This document shows, one piece after another, positions 1-12,607 of a stretch of 64,000 bases of DNA; the first letter of the stretch is position 1; every line of letters starts with the position of its first letter. Where the stretch lies: assembly GCA_014871385.1 (NCBI GenBank), contig CM026423.1:18341690-18405689 (forward strand). Reading direction: 5' to 3'. This DNA is from Ceratodon purpureus. Lineage: Eukaryota; Streptophyta; Bryopsida; Pseudoditrichales; Ditrichaceae. The position numbers and the translations under genes are program-made. The notes beneath the pieces were generated by a model, which had not been told where the DNA came from, did no database searches, and worked only from the letters and a program-made list of their open reading frames with translations.

Positions 1-222
1 TGAATTCTTGAAATTTCCTATACTCTCATCACATCAGATCTATTACGCCCCAGGATTTGCACCTTTATATCAACACTCTTTAGAACTCTAAATTCGTGCA
101 ATCAAAACAGAAGTTAGTACTACCAGCCAGCCTTTTATTAAGAACTAGACATCCTGTCTTGTTAAAAGTTAGAATTGTAGAATTAGGGCTCGCTAAACTC
201 AAAAACTTCTATCTGCCTGCAG

Positions 223-633
223 GCCTGGCTTCTGCACGAGCAAAACAACCTAATGGAGCTGGTCGACCCCCAACTCCACTTGAACGACGAAGAAATGCAT
301 GACGTGCAGCGGGTGATCAACGTATGTCTGATTTGCATCCAGAACGCAGCAGAGAAGCGCCCTACCATGGCCAGAGTTGTTTCCATCTTGCAGAGTGACA
401 CCGAATCTGAGATCCAAGTGCTGGGCGAGGGGAACGAGCCATCGTACAAGTCCAACAGGTCCCGAACCAAGTCCCTGGATTACAAGAGCAATGGGCTGGA
501 GAGTGTCTCGGAGGAGGCCGGCTCCTCAAATGGAACGAATGGAGTAAATGGGTACCATAAGAAACCCCGAGAGCCAGGGAGTCTGGACGATTTCAGCATT
601 GCGGTAGAGCTCAGCGAAATCAGAGCAAGATAA
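223..633 (+). CDS. RLK-A: last exon of an LRR receptor-like kinase (5' part outside the window)
   Basis: This is the final exon of a plant receptor-like kinase. It opens after a ctgcag acceptor with residues AWLLHEQNNLMELVDP and contains the end of the kinase C-lobe, including the conserved [14 protein letters not shown] stretch, followed by a Ser/Asn-rich tail ending SEIRAR and a TAA stop. The same exon, with the same acceptor context and tail, closes RLK-B and RLK-C downstream, so this is the first of three tandem paralogues in one orientation. Bases 1-222 read as the preceding intron. Kinase catalytic residues lie upstream of the window and cannot be assessed. Family assignment (LRR-VIII-like) rests on the full paralogues. 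Confidence 0.9.
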   Translation, partial: AWLLHEQNNLMELVDPQLHLNDEEMHDVQRVINVCLICIQNAAEKRPTMARVVSILQSDTESEIQVLGEGNEPSYKSNRSRTKSLDYKSNGLESVSEEAGSSNGTNGVNGYHKKPREPGSLDDFSIAVELSEIRAR

Positions 634-2093
634 TGGAACGCAGGAAGTACTAAGGTTTACCCTGTTCAAAAATTCGACAAATATCTGTACCTGAAAACCA
701 GGTGGTGCTTGGGTGATTCCCAGGTGATGCTGAGGCAGTCATCTTGAAAAATGGAGAAGGATACATCTCTGGAAGCATGTCTAGACTTCTTCGGATTGTG
801 TAGTTTGGAGCTAGGTCTTAGTTCAGAAGACCAGAACACTAGTCATTTTTGTTTTTGTTTTCCTTCAAGTCTCTTTTTAATAACGTAATGTTAGGTGTTT
901 TCAGAGGTAACTACTCCTAGTGACTACCGTTATTTAGATGTTTCAAGTATTGATTATTGCAGAAGGCAGTGGGTTCATTTTGAGGTGATGTAGCTATTCA
1001 CACGACTAATTTAGTGTGTGTGTAAATGGGTATAGTATTTGCAACAAGGTCTCGTTCTGTTGGTTTGTTAATAAACTTTGGAAAAATTTCAAGTTCTCTG
1101 AACATTAGTACTGAAGGTGTTTTTCATCTTTGATATGGAACAATGTTGATTTCTCTGATGAGAATGGAGAATCTTTCCGTGCAGACACAGCTATCTCCGA
1201 GAGAGTCAGTCGCTCGCGGTAACTCTTCATATTGAAGTAGTCTAACAACGAGGGCGGCGAAGGGGGCATCGTCTCCGTCTTGAACGGCAACTTAAAACAA
1301 AATTTTAGAAAAGTCAAGCAATGAGCAGATAACGATAACGAGCATTCATCGGAAAGTACAAGGTCAACTGGTTTGGTTTTGTTTGTCACTAGATCCACCA
1401 CTCCAGGAAACTGTGGACTCTGGACAGTTACGAACTAGGTAACCTGGGGGAAGAGGATGGTTACGGGATGTAGCCGAGTCCGCCAGGACGAGGCGAAATC
1501 CCCGTAACCATCCGATTCCCCCAGGTTACCGTTCGTAACCCACGGTTGGTGGACTGATTCGCTGCACTTTTTGCACTTTCCGGAGTATGCGGAGCACTTT
1601 ACAGGTTACGGGTTATAACCTACGGTCTCTGGGCAAATCGGAAGCTTACACGTCAACCAACCGTGGGTTACGACTCTTTAAACTCTGAAAGAATTACATC
1701 AGAATTCCAAGTAACCAGTACATTTAACAGTCTCTTCTACAGTACCCTCCAGGTTGGAGAACTCCTAATCAACATTGTGGAGTCCAAATTAACCCGCAGA
1801 CTCAAGTGGGCGCTGTTTTGTAGCGTCGCCAATTTGCACGTGATTTCCATATTTGGATTTTGGTGATTTCTGATGCACGTTCGCCCTTCTAGAATCTGGA
1901 CACTCCAGCTGCTGCTCGCGCCCGATCAGAGTGGACGATGAGCTATTGGGAGTGATGGTGCACAGCTCAGAGTTGCTTGCTATGGTAGCTTGGAGACACT
2001 CGTTTTTTGCCATTGCCCCAGCTTGGGGTCATTGCTGAAACCTCAGAAGCTAGGCGCTCTTGCATTGCTCTTGGAGCGTGGTGACGCTGCAAG
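634..2093. other. Intergenic region between RLK-A and RLK-B
   Basis: This covers the 3' flank of RLK-A and the presumed promoter and 5' leader of RLK-B. I see no convincing ORF. The only structured sequence is the fold-back repeat at about 1427-1673, listed separately. Confidence 0.6.
1427..1673. repeat. Nested inverted repeats (fold-back or MITE-like)
   Basis: Two inverted repeats lie head to tail. The first pairs about 1427-1468 with about 1499-1539; the arms share GGTAACCTGGGGGAA and GGATGGTTACGGG with few mismatches and leave a loop of about 30 bp. The second is an exact 18-bp inverted repeat, 1533-1550 against 1656-1673 (ACCAACCGTGGGTTACGA), around a spacer of about 105 bp. No coding potential is apparent. 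It could be a small non-autonomous transposon or a hairpin-RNA source upstream of RLK-B. Confidence 0.65.
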
Positions 2094-4553
2094 ATGGTAG
2101 ATATGTACTGGGGCGTGAAGCGTCGACAATGGTCAGAGCAGTTGTCTAAGCTGGGCCTTTCTGTGCTAGTTTTACACCTTGTCCTCGGCTCTGGCAGCTT
2201 CGTCGACTGCGCCTTCAATATTTACTCACAACAAAGTTGTACGTCTCACTCAACAATATTTTGTATTCTACGAAGTTCACGATCTGACAGAAGCAGAGAG
2301 TGGGGCTGAGGATATTGTTTTTGGACTGTTTTATTCCTTTTAGAACTGCTAAAACACCATGTGGATTAGGTCATGTCTGTGATGGGTCAGATAGCACTAC
2401 CGATGGTAGAGATCACTCAGTCTTGTACAGTTTTGAACGTAGAGGATAAAGGTCGATATTACTTACAGATTCTGGTCATTAGAGCCGGTTAAAGATTTTT
2501 GAGATTCAAGCCAATCTGTAGTGTGGAATAATCAACTTCGAGGTGAAATTATGTAACTACTGAAGTTTGACATTTTGGTTGGTCTTCTCTACTTCATTTT
2601 CGCTAGTTTTTTGGCTATACTCTTGAAAGTCGGACATTGGAATGTCTCACTGTATCAAAGTGCCTCGTGCACAGTGCCATATTCTGACGGTTGAGTATCA
2701 TAGTGTGAAATATATTCACTTTACTAAAAATATTATAGTGTTCTAAGAACATATTTGTTTGGTTGTAGTGGACGCGCTACAAGCAATGTGGGGAGCATGG
2801 AATGCAAGTACCCCGGATCTGAGCAGTAATTTGGCTGGCTGGAGCTCAGATGAAACGAACTTCACCTCCATATACCCTTGCCAGAGTCTGAATAGCGCAG
2901 ACGCTACAATTCCCAATTGGCGAGGAGTTTTTTGCTTGAAAACGAATTGTAACTCTACGTCTGGGGACTGCAATGTTGAAATTATCGGCCTGTAAGAGCC
3001 CTATTCCCTCTCGAGAGACTCATGTTGAGTTCCACAATTAATGAACTCAGAAATTTTCTCACAAGTAATTAGGTCTTTCATCAAAGAAAGTAGCTCTGTA
3101 CATGTGTTGCAGTTGGCAAGACAATCTCGTGCAAATTGAGCATAGGAGGCGCTCCTCACAGCTGACAGTGATCTAACATACATGAAATGATGTTCAATGA
3201 ACAGGACCCTACAAAATGCATCGATTGTGGGTACTTTGCCACCAGACATTGGAAACATGTCCTCCTTGACCACCTTGTAAGCTACTTCCTCTGGATGAAT
3301 TGTACTTTCGTTTGGGTAAATTGATTTGAAGTATATTAAAGTTTATGCCTAACTTTTTATTGAACGAGAATCTCAGAATTTTCTTTGAGATAACATGAAA
3401 ATGGTATCATCTAATGTGTGCAGGGAATTAACAGGAAATCCTGGACTTACTGGTCCAGTCCCTGGCACATTCGGCGGTACATGGCTAAATATTTTGTAAG
3501 TTCTCGTTTGCTAGGATCCCAGCGTCAGTAGAATTAGTCATAACATTGATTTTCAGGAAGTGGGCGCAACTCGCAGGTGCACTTTACTATGACGAGCTAC
3601 TGGTACTTGCACCACAATGTTTTATTCTTTGAATGTTTTTGCAGGGATGTTCATGACAATGGTTTCACAGGACCTGTTCCAGATCTATCAGGCTCTTGGA
3701 ACCTTCTGCAGTTGTGAGTTTCCTTTTCACTCTCAAATAATTACACTTAATTCTCTACTACGAATTTGTGAGTCATAACAGTCTTAAGTAGAATATGCTA
3801 TAGCCCTTAACGATGGACTTCTTGTAGAATCTCCTATTTCCTCCTGGGCAATCATTTTCTCAATACCTCCTCCCTTGAACTGAATATTGAGAAAAGGTGT
3901 TTTTTTATTGGGTGTGCACAAGGGTATCTGTACATAGAATTAAGTAAAACTAGTGATATATAATGTTATTAGTCAGTAGATAACAACTCAGGGTCTTCAT
4001 TTTCTGTCGGTCTTGTACATCATTGGTCTAGCTTATGAAGAAGGCTTACTTCATGGGCTTTAGTCTTCTATTTCGAGCATTCTGACCGCTACTAATTCAT
4101 ATTCCTACACATTTAACAGGGATCTCAGTGGCAATAAATTAACTGGAGAGTTTCCATTTACCCAGCTCAGCACTATGGATTACCTCCAAATACTCAGCAT
4201 TGGTGGGAATCGTCTGATAGGAGAAATTCCGGCGTATGCCTTCACCAACAAGACGGAACTACAAAAATTGTAAGACACGGTTTGCGTCCAGCGACGCTTA
4301 CTAGAAGCTGGTTTCTTATCTGACCTAGAGCTGAGTTAGAACTGTTTATTACTTGAAAGAATGAGGTCTTAATATGTGTCTCATCGTCTATTAGTGATGA
4401 CTCGACCTGTTCCTTCCTTGCAGGGACATATCTGACAACAACTTTACTGGGACTCTACCGCCTCTGAACCGCATGCAAAAGTTCTTGAGTTATTTGTAAG
4501 CTCTAAATTTCTTTCTGAAACACAAAATCAAAGTAGAAAACACAACCTGATCA

Positions 4554-4608
<55 letters not shown>

Positions 4609-7600
4609 GTTCCAACTGCTTGACGCTGGTGGTCTTGATATTATATTGGTGGTAAATAGAATCTCTGATTTAGATATCTCACTTGTGCTTTTATTTTAGT
4701 TGCATTTGGAATCTTGTCATTTATTTCTCTACATAGAGATAATCTCATCCGAAGAGGGGAAGTTGAATCAAGAAATGCAACTAACTGCTCCCTGGTGAAA
4801 CTTACAGGGATGTCTCTGGGAATCAGTTTGAGGGGCCGTTACCAGATCTTAGAGGGTTCAAAGCATTGCGTTATGTGTAAGTGTCGATGGTAACTAGTCA
4901 TTCGAATCCCATGTTCCCTTCCGAATTGAACGTTTGTTGACTAGCTGAAGGGCTCTTCAGAGACTGCTAAAATACCCGGCATAACTCCCACTTGACAATT
5001 TCTTGCATATATTCTTGTCAGCTGAGTAAATGTATCTTAGAGCTTCAAGTTGAATGGATTGATATGGGCGTTCTCACCTTAAATTGACATAATCTGTAAC
5101 CTGTGTGCATGTGGTACAGGAATTTGGGCAGGAATAGGTTCACTGGGACGTCAAATCTACTCGATATCCTCAATCTGACTACAAGTGCACTGGCTGTTGT
5201 GGACTTGTCTCACAATCGTCTTGCGGGTCCTCTCCCATCCTGGAATGCCTCAAGCCTTGGCTCTATTCAAGAGTTGTAAGTCGCAGACAGAACCCCATTC
5301 TATTTCCACTAAATTATTTAACTCTGATGATGAACACAAATGATATGACTTTATCATGTGATCCTTGCAGGTACTTGGACAACAACACACTATCCGGAAT
5401 CCTTGATATTCCTCGGATGTATGCACTTGGTTTGTTGCAAGCGAAACACTCAGCTGATAATTCAACTCAGAAGCTGAGAATTATGAGTTTGAGCAACAAT
5501 AGCATCGAGCATGTGATATTTGACCCGAACGTCATTGATAAAGTTGCAACTGTCTTCATGTAAGTTATCCATGACCACTTAGTTACAGCAGTATCTGAAT
5601 CCATGAAAATCTCACAGAGCGCCACCACACTGTACCCTTGAAATTAGATGGCACGGTTGTTTGTCATCAATAGTCTTGAGCGAATTCGTGTTTTGTTCAA
5701 ACCTAATGAAAATCCTGAGTTCAGAATCCCCACTCTGATATTTGTAGCATTCTTTCCTCTTTAAACACCCTTCCGAATGGTGGCAGCTCTTAAATTTAAG
5801 TCATAATTCCTGTGCATGGTGTGCATACAATTTGCAGATTACAAGGGAATCCATATTGTGATAAGTATGACTCTGGCGATGATGGTCAGAGATGCTACTG
5901 CACTCAAGTCTGCTTTGTAACGCCAGGTAAGTACCAAAGCTGACTATATATTTGCCCCAGGCCTGCTTATTAGTAATTAAATTTATTTCGGTGAGATTTC
6001 GGATTTACTTGCACGACTCTGTAATTGGACTCTGGTACTGAGTGTGAAATTTAATCCCATGAATTGGCTCTTTTTGTGCAGCCAAAACGGACAGCCGCAA
6101 GATTATCATCATTGCAATAGTTAGCAGTGTACTTGCTGTAGCATTGATATTGCTTGTTATAGTGGGAGCTATCCTTTACAAAAACAGAAGATACAAGCAG
6201 TATCTGCAACTTGAGTTTAAACAGAGTGGGTACCCCTGCATATTACTCATTTTTTTTTGTCTTCAATAATATTACTATTTTATTGATGGTTTCAATTCTC
6301 ATTCAGTTTCTTTTGTAATCACTTCTGTAATGTCCCTTTTGTGCGGTGCAGAATTTGACGAGTTTGACGTGAAGCCCACTATCTTCTCCTTCAACGAACT
6401 TAGAACTGCTACACGAGACTTCCACTCCGATATGAAACTGGGGCAGGGTGGCTATGGAGCAGTCTATAAGGTTCGGAACTTGTTTGATCACTATTTCACA
6501 TAGTACATTACACACGTGTTATGAAATACATTCCAATAACAAAGCTAATCAAAATCACCTACTGTTAAGCCTAGCTAGAATTCTATATCAACTGTCCTTA
6601 CAAGCGCGTGCTTTTAATCACTACCTCTTCAACTGCAGGGTGTGTTCCCAAATGGAAATGTGGTGGCTGTGAAGCAGCTCTTCATCAAGACAGCGCAAGG
6701 TCTAGATGAATTTTCTAACGAAGTTGTCCTGATCACGGGCATGAAGCACAGAAACCTGGTAAACCTGAAAGGCTGCTGTCTTCGTGAACACCAAAGGCTT
6801 CTGGTTTACGAGTACGTGGATAACTACGATGTCGACCAGGTTCTTCTTGGTATGATGACTCAGCTCAAGCCCACTAAATTCTTTTTACATTTCCAATGCT
6901 CTTCAATTCCACCGAATGTTGGTAGTTTATTGCTCTGAGGCATTTGGTAGTCACCCGGTTGTCACATGATGCTAGCTAACAAAAGGCAAAATTTCTGTCG
7001 TTTAGAGCTGCATGTGTGTTGAAACTGATATGGTATGATGTACATTTCAAAAGGATCGACTCGACGGCAGGCGGTGAACTGGCCTGTGCGGTTGAAGATT
7101 TGTTTGGGAGTTGCTCGTGGTCTGCACTATCTGCATGCGTTGGCGCATCCGAGAGTCATCCATCGGGACATTAAGGCAAGCAACGTCTTGTTGGACAAGA
7201 ATCTGGAGCCCAAGATTGCAGATTTTGGCTTGGCTCTGCTATTTCCGGATGAAGAGAGCCACATTATGACCATACATGTTGCCGGAACGAAGTAAGCACC
7301 TGCCTTGACTCTCTTTTCCTGAAGTGAAGCAACAACCGGCTCTATTCTCTATACATCGGTCTTCTTAGGATTCAACCTCTACAAACTTTCTTGGAAGACC
7401 TGACCAGTATCTAAATGACTTGATGTGCAGGGGGTACTTGGCACCGGAGTACGCCTCTCTTGGGCAACTGAGTGACAAAGTGGATGTCTACAGCTTCGGA
7501 GTTCTGTGTTTGGAGATCATCAGTGGTCGACGGAACATTGATGAGACTAAGCCTCTTGAACAAATCTATCTCACCAAATATGTACGACTTCTAAACGTTA

Positions 7601-8358
7601 CTGATCAATGTTCAATTACATTACATCCGATGTTAAGTACTAGTTTAAATGCCGCACTCTTCAGAGTTAAGTCTTAAACACAAAGGTTTCGGGACCATCT
7701 CTTCTGCACCACCTTCCTTTAAGGTCTTACAAATATGATCATCTTCGCTACACTGTCTTACTTCAGAGTGCCAGACGCTTTGAAACAAAGCAGGTTATTA
7801 AGGTATCAGGTTTTAGGTTTCAAGCGGCCGTTTGAATCCGTGCCAACATCACTGAATCTTTTGTGATGTTCAGTAGTAACAGAAAGGGTAGCTACCACAA
7901 ACAAACCAGTTATGAACATCTGTAAAAGGAAGTGATTTTAAAGACTACTTGTGCAGGCCTGGCAGCTGCACGAGGAGAACAGGCTACTAGACCTGGTCGA
8001 CCCGACGCTCCATCTAACCGAAGACGAAACACGAGACGTGCAGCGGGTGATCAACGTATGCCTGCTATGCATCAACAACGCATCTGAGAAGCGTCCCACC
8101 ATGGCCAGGATTGTGTCCATCTTGCAGAGTGACACCGAATCCGAGATCCAAGTGCTGGGCGAAGAAAGCGAGCCATCGTACAGGTTCCGGAAGAAGTCAG
8201 TGAATTACACGAGCTCCGAGCTGGAGAGCGTCCTAGAGGAGGGCAGTTCGTCGAATAATGGTGCTGCAAATGGGGAGCATCATGAGAAATCCCAGCAGCC
8301 TCGCCGAGAGGATGATCTCAGTGTCGCTGTAGAGCTCAGTGCTGTAAGAGCAAGATAA
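2094..8358 (+). CDS. RLK-B: complete LRR receptor-like protein kinase, 17 exons
   Basis: Predicted single-pass plasma-membrane Ser/Thr kinase of 856 aa. Exons by splice signals: 2094-2238, 2769-2991, 3205-3276, 3424-3495, 3645-3713, 4120-4269, 4424-4495, 4808-4876, 5120-5275, 5371-5559, 5838-5926, 6082-6225, 6352-6470, 6639-6849, 7054-7291, 7431-7581, 7957-8358; they sum to an exact multiple of three. Exon 1 gives a signal peptide, exon 2 the LRR N-cap (NLAGWSS, NWRGV), and exons 3-10 LRRs, several in 69-72-bp one-repeat exons. A Cys-rich juxtamembrane segment ([16 protein letters not shown]) precedes the transmembrane helix (about aa 440-465). The kinase has [33 protein letters not shown] and [23 protein letters not shown], so it should be active. 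The kinase resembles LRR-VIII RLKs; no malectin domain is seen. The ligand is unknown. Confidence 0.9.
4557..4604. repeat. (AT)n microsatellite in an RLK-B intron
   Basis: An uninterrupted run of alternating AT dinucleotides lies in the intron after the seventh exon of RLK-B. The paralogue RLK-C has no such tract in the matching intron. Confidence 0.95.
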
Positions 8359-9778
8359 TTTGCTTGCGTTAGACTAGGTAAAGAAGGTATTTAGTTCTTC
8401 TATTTTATTTTATTTTTTAAATTGCACAAATGAAAGGAGCTTTCATTGCTCTAGAGAGAATTACAATACAAAGTTTAGATCTAAAGACTACCTCTAAGAG
8501 GAGGTATTTAAGGTAGTAACACTGATGTGTAAAGCACCAATAACATTCTAGTTTTAAGAGTACATCACTGTTCATTTATGATGATACTGTTTTCTGCATA
8601 TGTTGGTGGTTGCCTCATTAGCCCACTTATTAGTTTAATATTCCTTCTTTTTAGTAGTTTGTTAGTGTAACCACATACTATATGTTTCTAAAACTCTAAC
8701 TTTAGATCTTTGAAAATTCACAAAAAAATTAATACAACTCAAAAAAAATTGAGTTTTTTTTGGGTCCATGTTATCTATGTCTGCTTGACTTTGTATATCT
8801 TTTCCACACTCATTGTGCCATTTAATCAACAAAAAGGCTCCAAAAGTGTTACTTTCTGCTGTTGCTACCTTATTAACACTACCCCGAGTAGACTCTTGAC
8901 ACACACTGGTCATATTGGCCACAGTACTCATCTTCAGATCAAGACAAGTTTGGCTTACAAGGCCGCGTTTCAGAGTGTGCCAAATTTTTACTCAGGTTCC
9001 AGATGATCAGGTGGACGTTTGAAACTGTCTCATAACTTAGTCGGCCAACTTTTTCAATTATTTGGAGATTCTTCAGGTGGGCAGGTATATTTGGGGAAAT
9101 TGGTGATTGCTGGGACGCCTGTATTATTGCTCGGAATTTCAGCGAGGTTACTGCTGTAATACGATAGCAGGTTTGCCATCACCCGCAAACACATATTTTT
9201 TTATTTTGAAGGAATAAGGAATATTTTCGCCTCTCAAAAACTTAGTTTCTCAGTTCTTGTTTTTTAGCAAAAATCAACAAAATTGACCTTAAAGGTTCAG
9301 AAATAAATAAATATATAAAAACTAATTAATTCTATTTTATTTTCTTGTCTTCTTGATTTCTCTATTTTTTTATTTTTATTTTTTGAAGCAATCGGTGATT
9401 TTATGCCACAGAAAAGTAGCAAACGGTTCGTAGCGCACATGATTTATTAGTTTTTAAATTTTTTATTTTTATAATTATTTTTGGGCGAACTTGCAATGGT
9501 TACTATGGTAGTACATTTTTGGTTGACAACACTGAGTTTTCCTGAAGGCAAGAACTTTTAAATGTTTCCAGGGTTTAGGTGTAAAAATGGAAAATGCTTT
9601 TGTTCATATTAGTGGCAAATCAAAATTAGATGTGAAGGAAAATTTGTGTTTGGTACTCAGCGTGAAATAAAATGAATTTCTTCTTGGAAGTAAAGAGGAT
9701 TTAAGAATTCAGTCATAATCTAAAGTAATCTATTGTAGTACTAAAATTTTCACCAAATAACAATGTTCTGTCCAATAA
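8359..9778. other. AT-rich intergenic region downstream of RLK-B
   Basis: 3' flank of RLK-B up to the terminal repeat of the outer transposon. It has several A/T runs and short ORFs without recognisable similarity. I see no gene here. Confidence 0.6.
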
Positions 9779-9818
9779 CATTAGGAGAAAAATCAGGTCA
9801 CAAAAAGGCCGTGTAAGC
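9779..9818 (+). repeat. Left TIR of the CATTAGGAG element
   Basis: Matches the reverse complement of 38857-38896 with a few mismatches, and matches the right edge of the 400-bp derivative (40520-40559) almost perfectly. In the derivative the homology to this end runs about 200 bp inward. Confidence 0.85.
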
Positions 9819-9906
9819 GGCACGTGAGAGAAAAAAACGAGCGCTGCCCGCGTACTTTTTGACATGGCACCGGCTGTGCCACCGTGGTGCCAGCAACCGC
9901 CACGGG

Positions 9907-9917
9907 GGCTCGAACCA
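9907..9917 (-). other. tRNA-like T-arm / Pol III B-box-like sequence in the subterminal region
   Basis: The minus strand reads GGTTCGAGCCC, which fits the Pol III B-box consensus GGTTCGANNCC and lies in a T-arm-like context. The derivative keeps it at 40422-40432 with one change. I could not find a matching A box, so this may be a tRNA-derived relic or chance. Confidence 0.25.
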
Positions 9918-10654
9918 ATGACCTCCGAGCGAGGCGTGTGGAGGGCACATCTACAGTGCCGGGCTGACAGCGGACTAGCGGAGCAAGGACCGGATCCCGA
10001 GCCGACTGCTCATGTCAGCAAACTTTCTGCCAGCACTTTGAACGAGGAAATTATGAGTCCGCCCACCTACCTCCCCCACCGACGATGAGTGAGTGCCGAA
10101 GTTTTTGAACTTCGTAGGGAGAGTGAGTGCAGCCAGCAGGTGTTTGGCGCTACGGGAGAAGCGACGCACTTGGGAGATTGGTTGCAGCCAGCGGGAGTTG
10201 GGGCTGAGAGGATTCGAGCTGATTTGGGAGAGTGGGTGTGGGTTAGTGCGAAGGGAGAGACACGTGATTGTGGAAATTCTGTGCCGGCAGCAAGAGTTAG
10301 CACTTGCTGGGAGTTGACCAGGTGATTTGGGGTTGTGGGTGTTGTTCATGTAGCGAATTGTGCTTGAGTAGTTACTTGCTGAATCAAGGTGGAAGTGCGG
10401 CTTTCTTCGCTATCAACTCAATGTGCCGTTTGCTGCCAGCGAGCTACAAAACTAGGTAATTTTTTTTTCAATATGATCAATTTCTTGTCTTGACATGATC
10501 CAAGCTTTTCTGCCTCCTGGGGGCAACGTTGTGAGTAGGCATGAATTCCTCAAACTTTATCTCTGATTACAAACTCAGGATTTTCCTCTCCTCAAGTGCT
10601 TAAACTATGCAAATTTGATTTTCTCTGTGCTGGCAGCATGTTCCCTCGCCTTGG

Positions 10655-11958
10655 TTGGTACGAAAGGGAGGTGTTATAGTTCATTTCTGTGTCTCCCAAT
10701 ACCTTGGGGTTCAGGGAAGCATGGCCAGACGGCCAAAATTGATAGTTCAGAGCGTTATTTTGCACAACGATCAAGATGTCCACGGCAATTGGATCCCAAT
10801 GAGGCTGGACCGGGATTCGTGGGTTCTGCTGCAACCAAAGTCGGAAGGGCCTTGGGGTAGAGAGGCAAGGCGGCATGGTGGAGATAATTTTCGAGGGGCC
10901 TTCAAGGCTCAAATCGTGGATTTCTCATGGACACCTGGTGTGCGTGGGGCAAGCAACCTGGATAAGGTGCTTGTGCGGCATGCGTATCAGCCTCGTCAAT
11001 TAAGCTTGGATCCCGCTGTGGCAGCAAGTAGGCAATGCACGGCAAACTACCTATACTCCTCGCACTTTGATGATTGGGTGCACCCCACGTCTATCATCAG
11101 TCCCATTCTTGTGCTCCATGCAGAGATTGGGGAGGCGACGCGGAATGGTCGAAGCCATACAGACTTGTTGGACACGGGTACATTCTTCCTTGGTGGCGTA
11201 TATTTTCCCCCCTAGAGCCTACGTTGTACGGGAGGATAGAACCAATCCCGCTCCCTGGTTTCAACGACGTGGAGTGGCCTTTGCCAGACATGCACACCTC
11301 CGAAGCCTTCAGGACGAAGCTGACAGCAGATTTTTCGAATGCGATGAAAGCGTCCACTGGCAGTAGTTTCGCCCATGAGCAATGGTTTATGCCTGTCCAT
11401 GTTATGGTGGACTTGTTTGCGATCGCATGTGACAGCATTCGGCGGACTCCTACACTCTTCGTTCTACACTCTCCGTCGGAGGCACTCCTAAGTAGTCTGA
11501 TGAATCCAGGATGGGCTGAGAAGTTTCACATTGGCCAGGATGTTATCAAGTGCGTTGTGAATAGGTCCAGCGTTGTCTTCAGGTACCATGTGGGCAGGCA
11601 AACACTATACACGAGGTTCCAGTATACAAGGTTTCGGGGTGCTGCCAACAACAGATGGGATGCGATTGACCATCTACCAGAGGTGGAGATGGTAGAAGTC
11701 TGCTGTACATTTAGAGGGAGACCAATGCCAACATTTGAAGTGGGCAAGGACTCGCCTGTATCCCACTTGCGCCATGAAATTGCAATGACGCTCAGAGACG
11801 ATGATCCCAAAGAGTACAACATGGTTCTAGTGGAAGCAGACGGTTCACGTGAAAAAAAGGTACATGTAAGCAGCATCACCCCATTGGTTTTAGATATGGA
11901 AGGTGCTGCTTCCATATATCAGCATAATTGTACTAACGCATTTTGTTGGAGGCATTGA
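10655..11958 (+). CDS. Element-encoded protein with a possible C-terminal ubiquitin-like domain
   Basis: Two overlapping + strand ORFs (to 11215, and 11074-11958) look like one gene of about 430 aa. The frame changes at the C-run around 11205-11213, where a one-base shift joins a VYFPP context to LEPTLYGR, so either this copy has a 1-bp indel or a short intron is used. The first in-frame ATG is near 10722 (MARRPKLIVQ); an upstream exon ending at an AG near 10636 is possible. The last about 80 residues (VEVCCTFRGRP, then TLRDDDPKEYNMVLVEADG) have the spacing of a beta-grasp ubiquitin-like fold; this is inference only. The rest is unrecognised. It is transcribed convergently with the RING-like gene. 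Confidence 0.5.
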
Positions 11959-12607
11959 TGTAGATCAACATACGTAATGAGAGGCGTGTACTTCTTGGTG
12001 AGGTGGCGGTTCCCAAAACCATCAAGATAGTGGAGGTGTAGGACAACAACGTTTTCACCACGGCATTAAGGTGCTCTATTAGTGTCTTCACAAGTCTGCC
12101 TACAGTATTTGAGATGACTCCATGTTTCACTAGACCAATGCCAGAATGATTATTTACAGTTGTAAGGGACTATGCATTGTGCTTGACACATCATGTATGG
12201 TACTTATATGGTCAATCATGTAACCTTCCCCCTTGATGAATGAAAGTCTTCTTCTAGAACATGTTGCTGTCAGCACACATTAGGGTTCACGACCAAGGCG
12301 ACTTCCATACCATCACGACCAATGTGGCAGCCACATGTACAAGATAGAAATAAAAAAGGATAACATTCATCATAAGTATCGAAAAAAAATGAGGTTCGGT
12401 TTTTTTAAAGTCTGACCCCAACACCCCCCCCCCCCCCCCCAAATCGGAACTACTTACACAGTGCTGCCAGCAACTACTTGCTGGCACCGCAGCTGTGAAA
12501 ATAGAGTCGAAAATCAGGGCAGCAAATGCAAATGCAACGTGGCACAAACTAATAGCCACTAATACTAATCCGCTATGGCACTATGAACCAAAAAAAAGCC
12601 ACAGACT
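11959..12607. other. Spacer between two convergent element genes, with a poly-C tract
   Basis: Holds the 3' flanks of the ubiquitin-like and RING-like genes. There is a C run at about 12424-12440 and two copies of the GCTGSCAGC word near 12462 and 12478. I see no gene. Confidence 0.6.

Noticed and set aside
8710-9006. 98-codon ORF downstream of RLK-B
   Set aside because: Hydrophobic and low-complexity, with no similarity recognised and a competing antisense ORF over the same bases.
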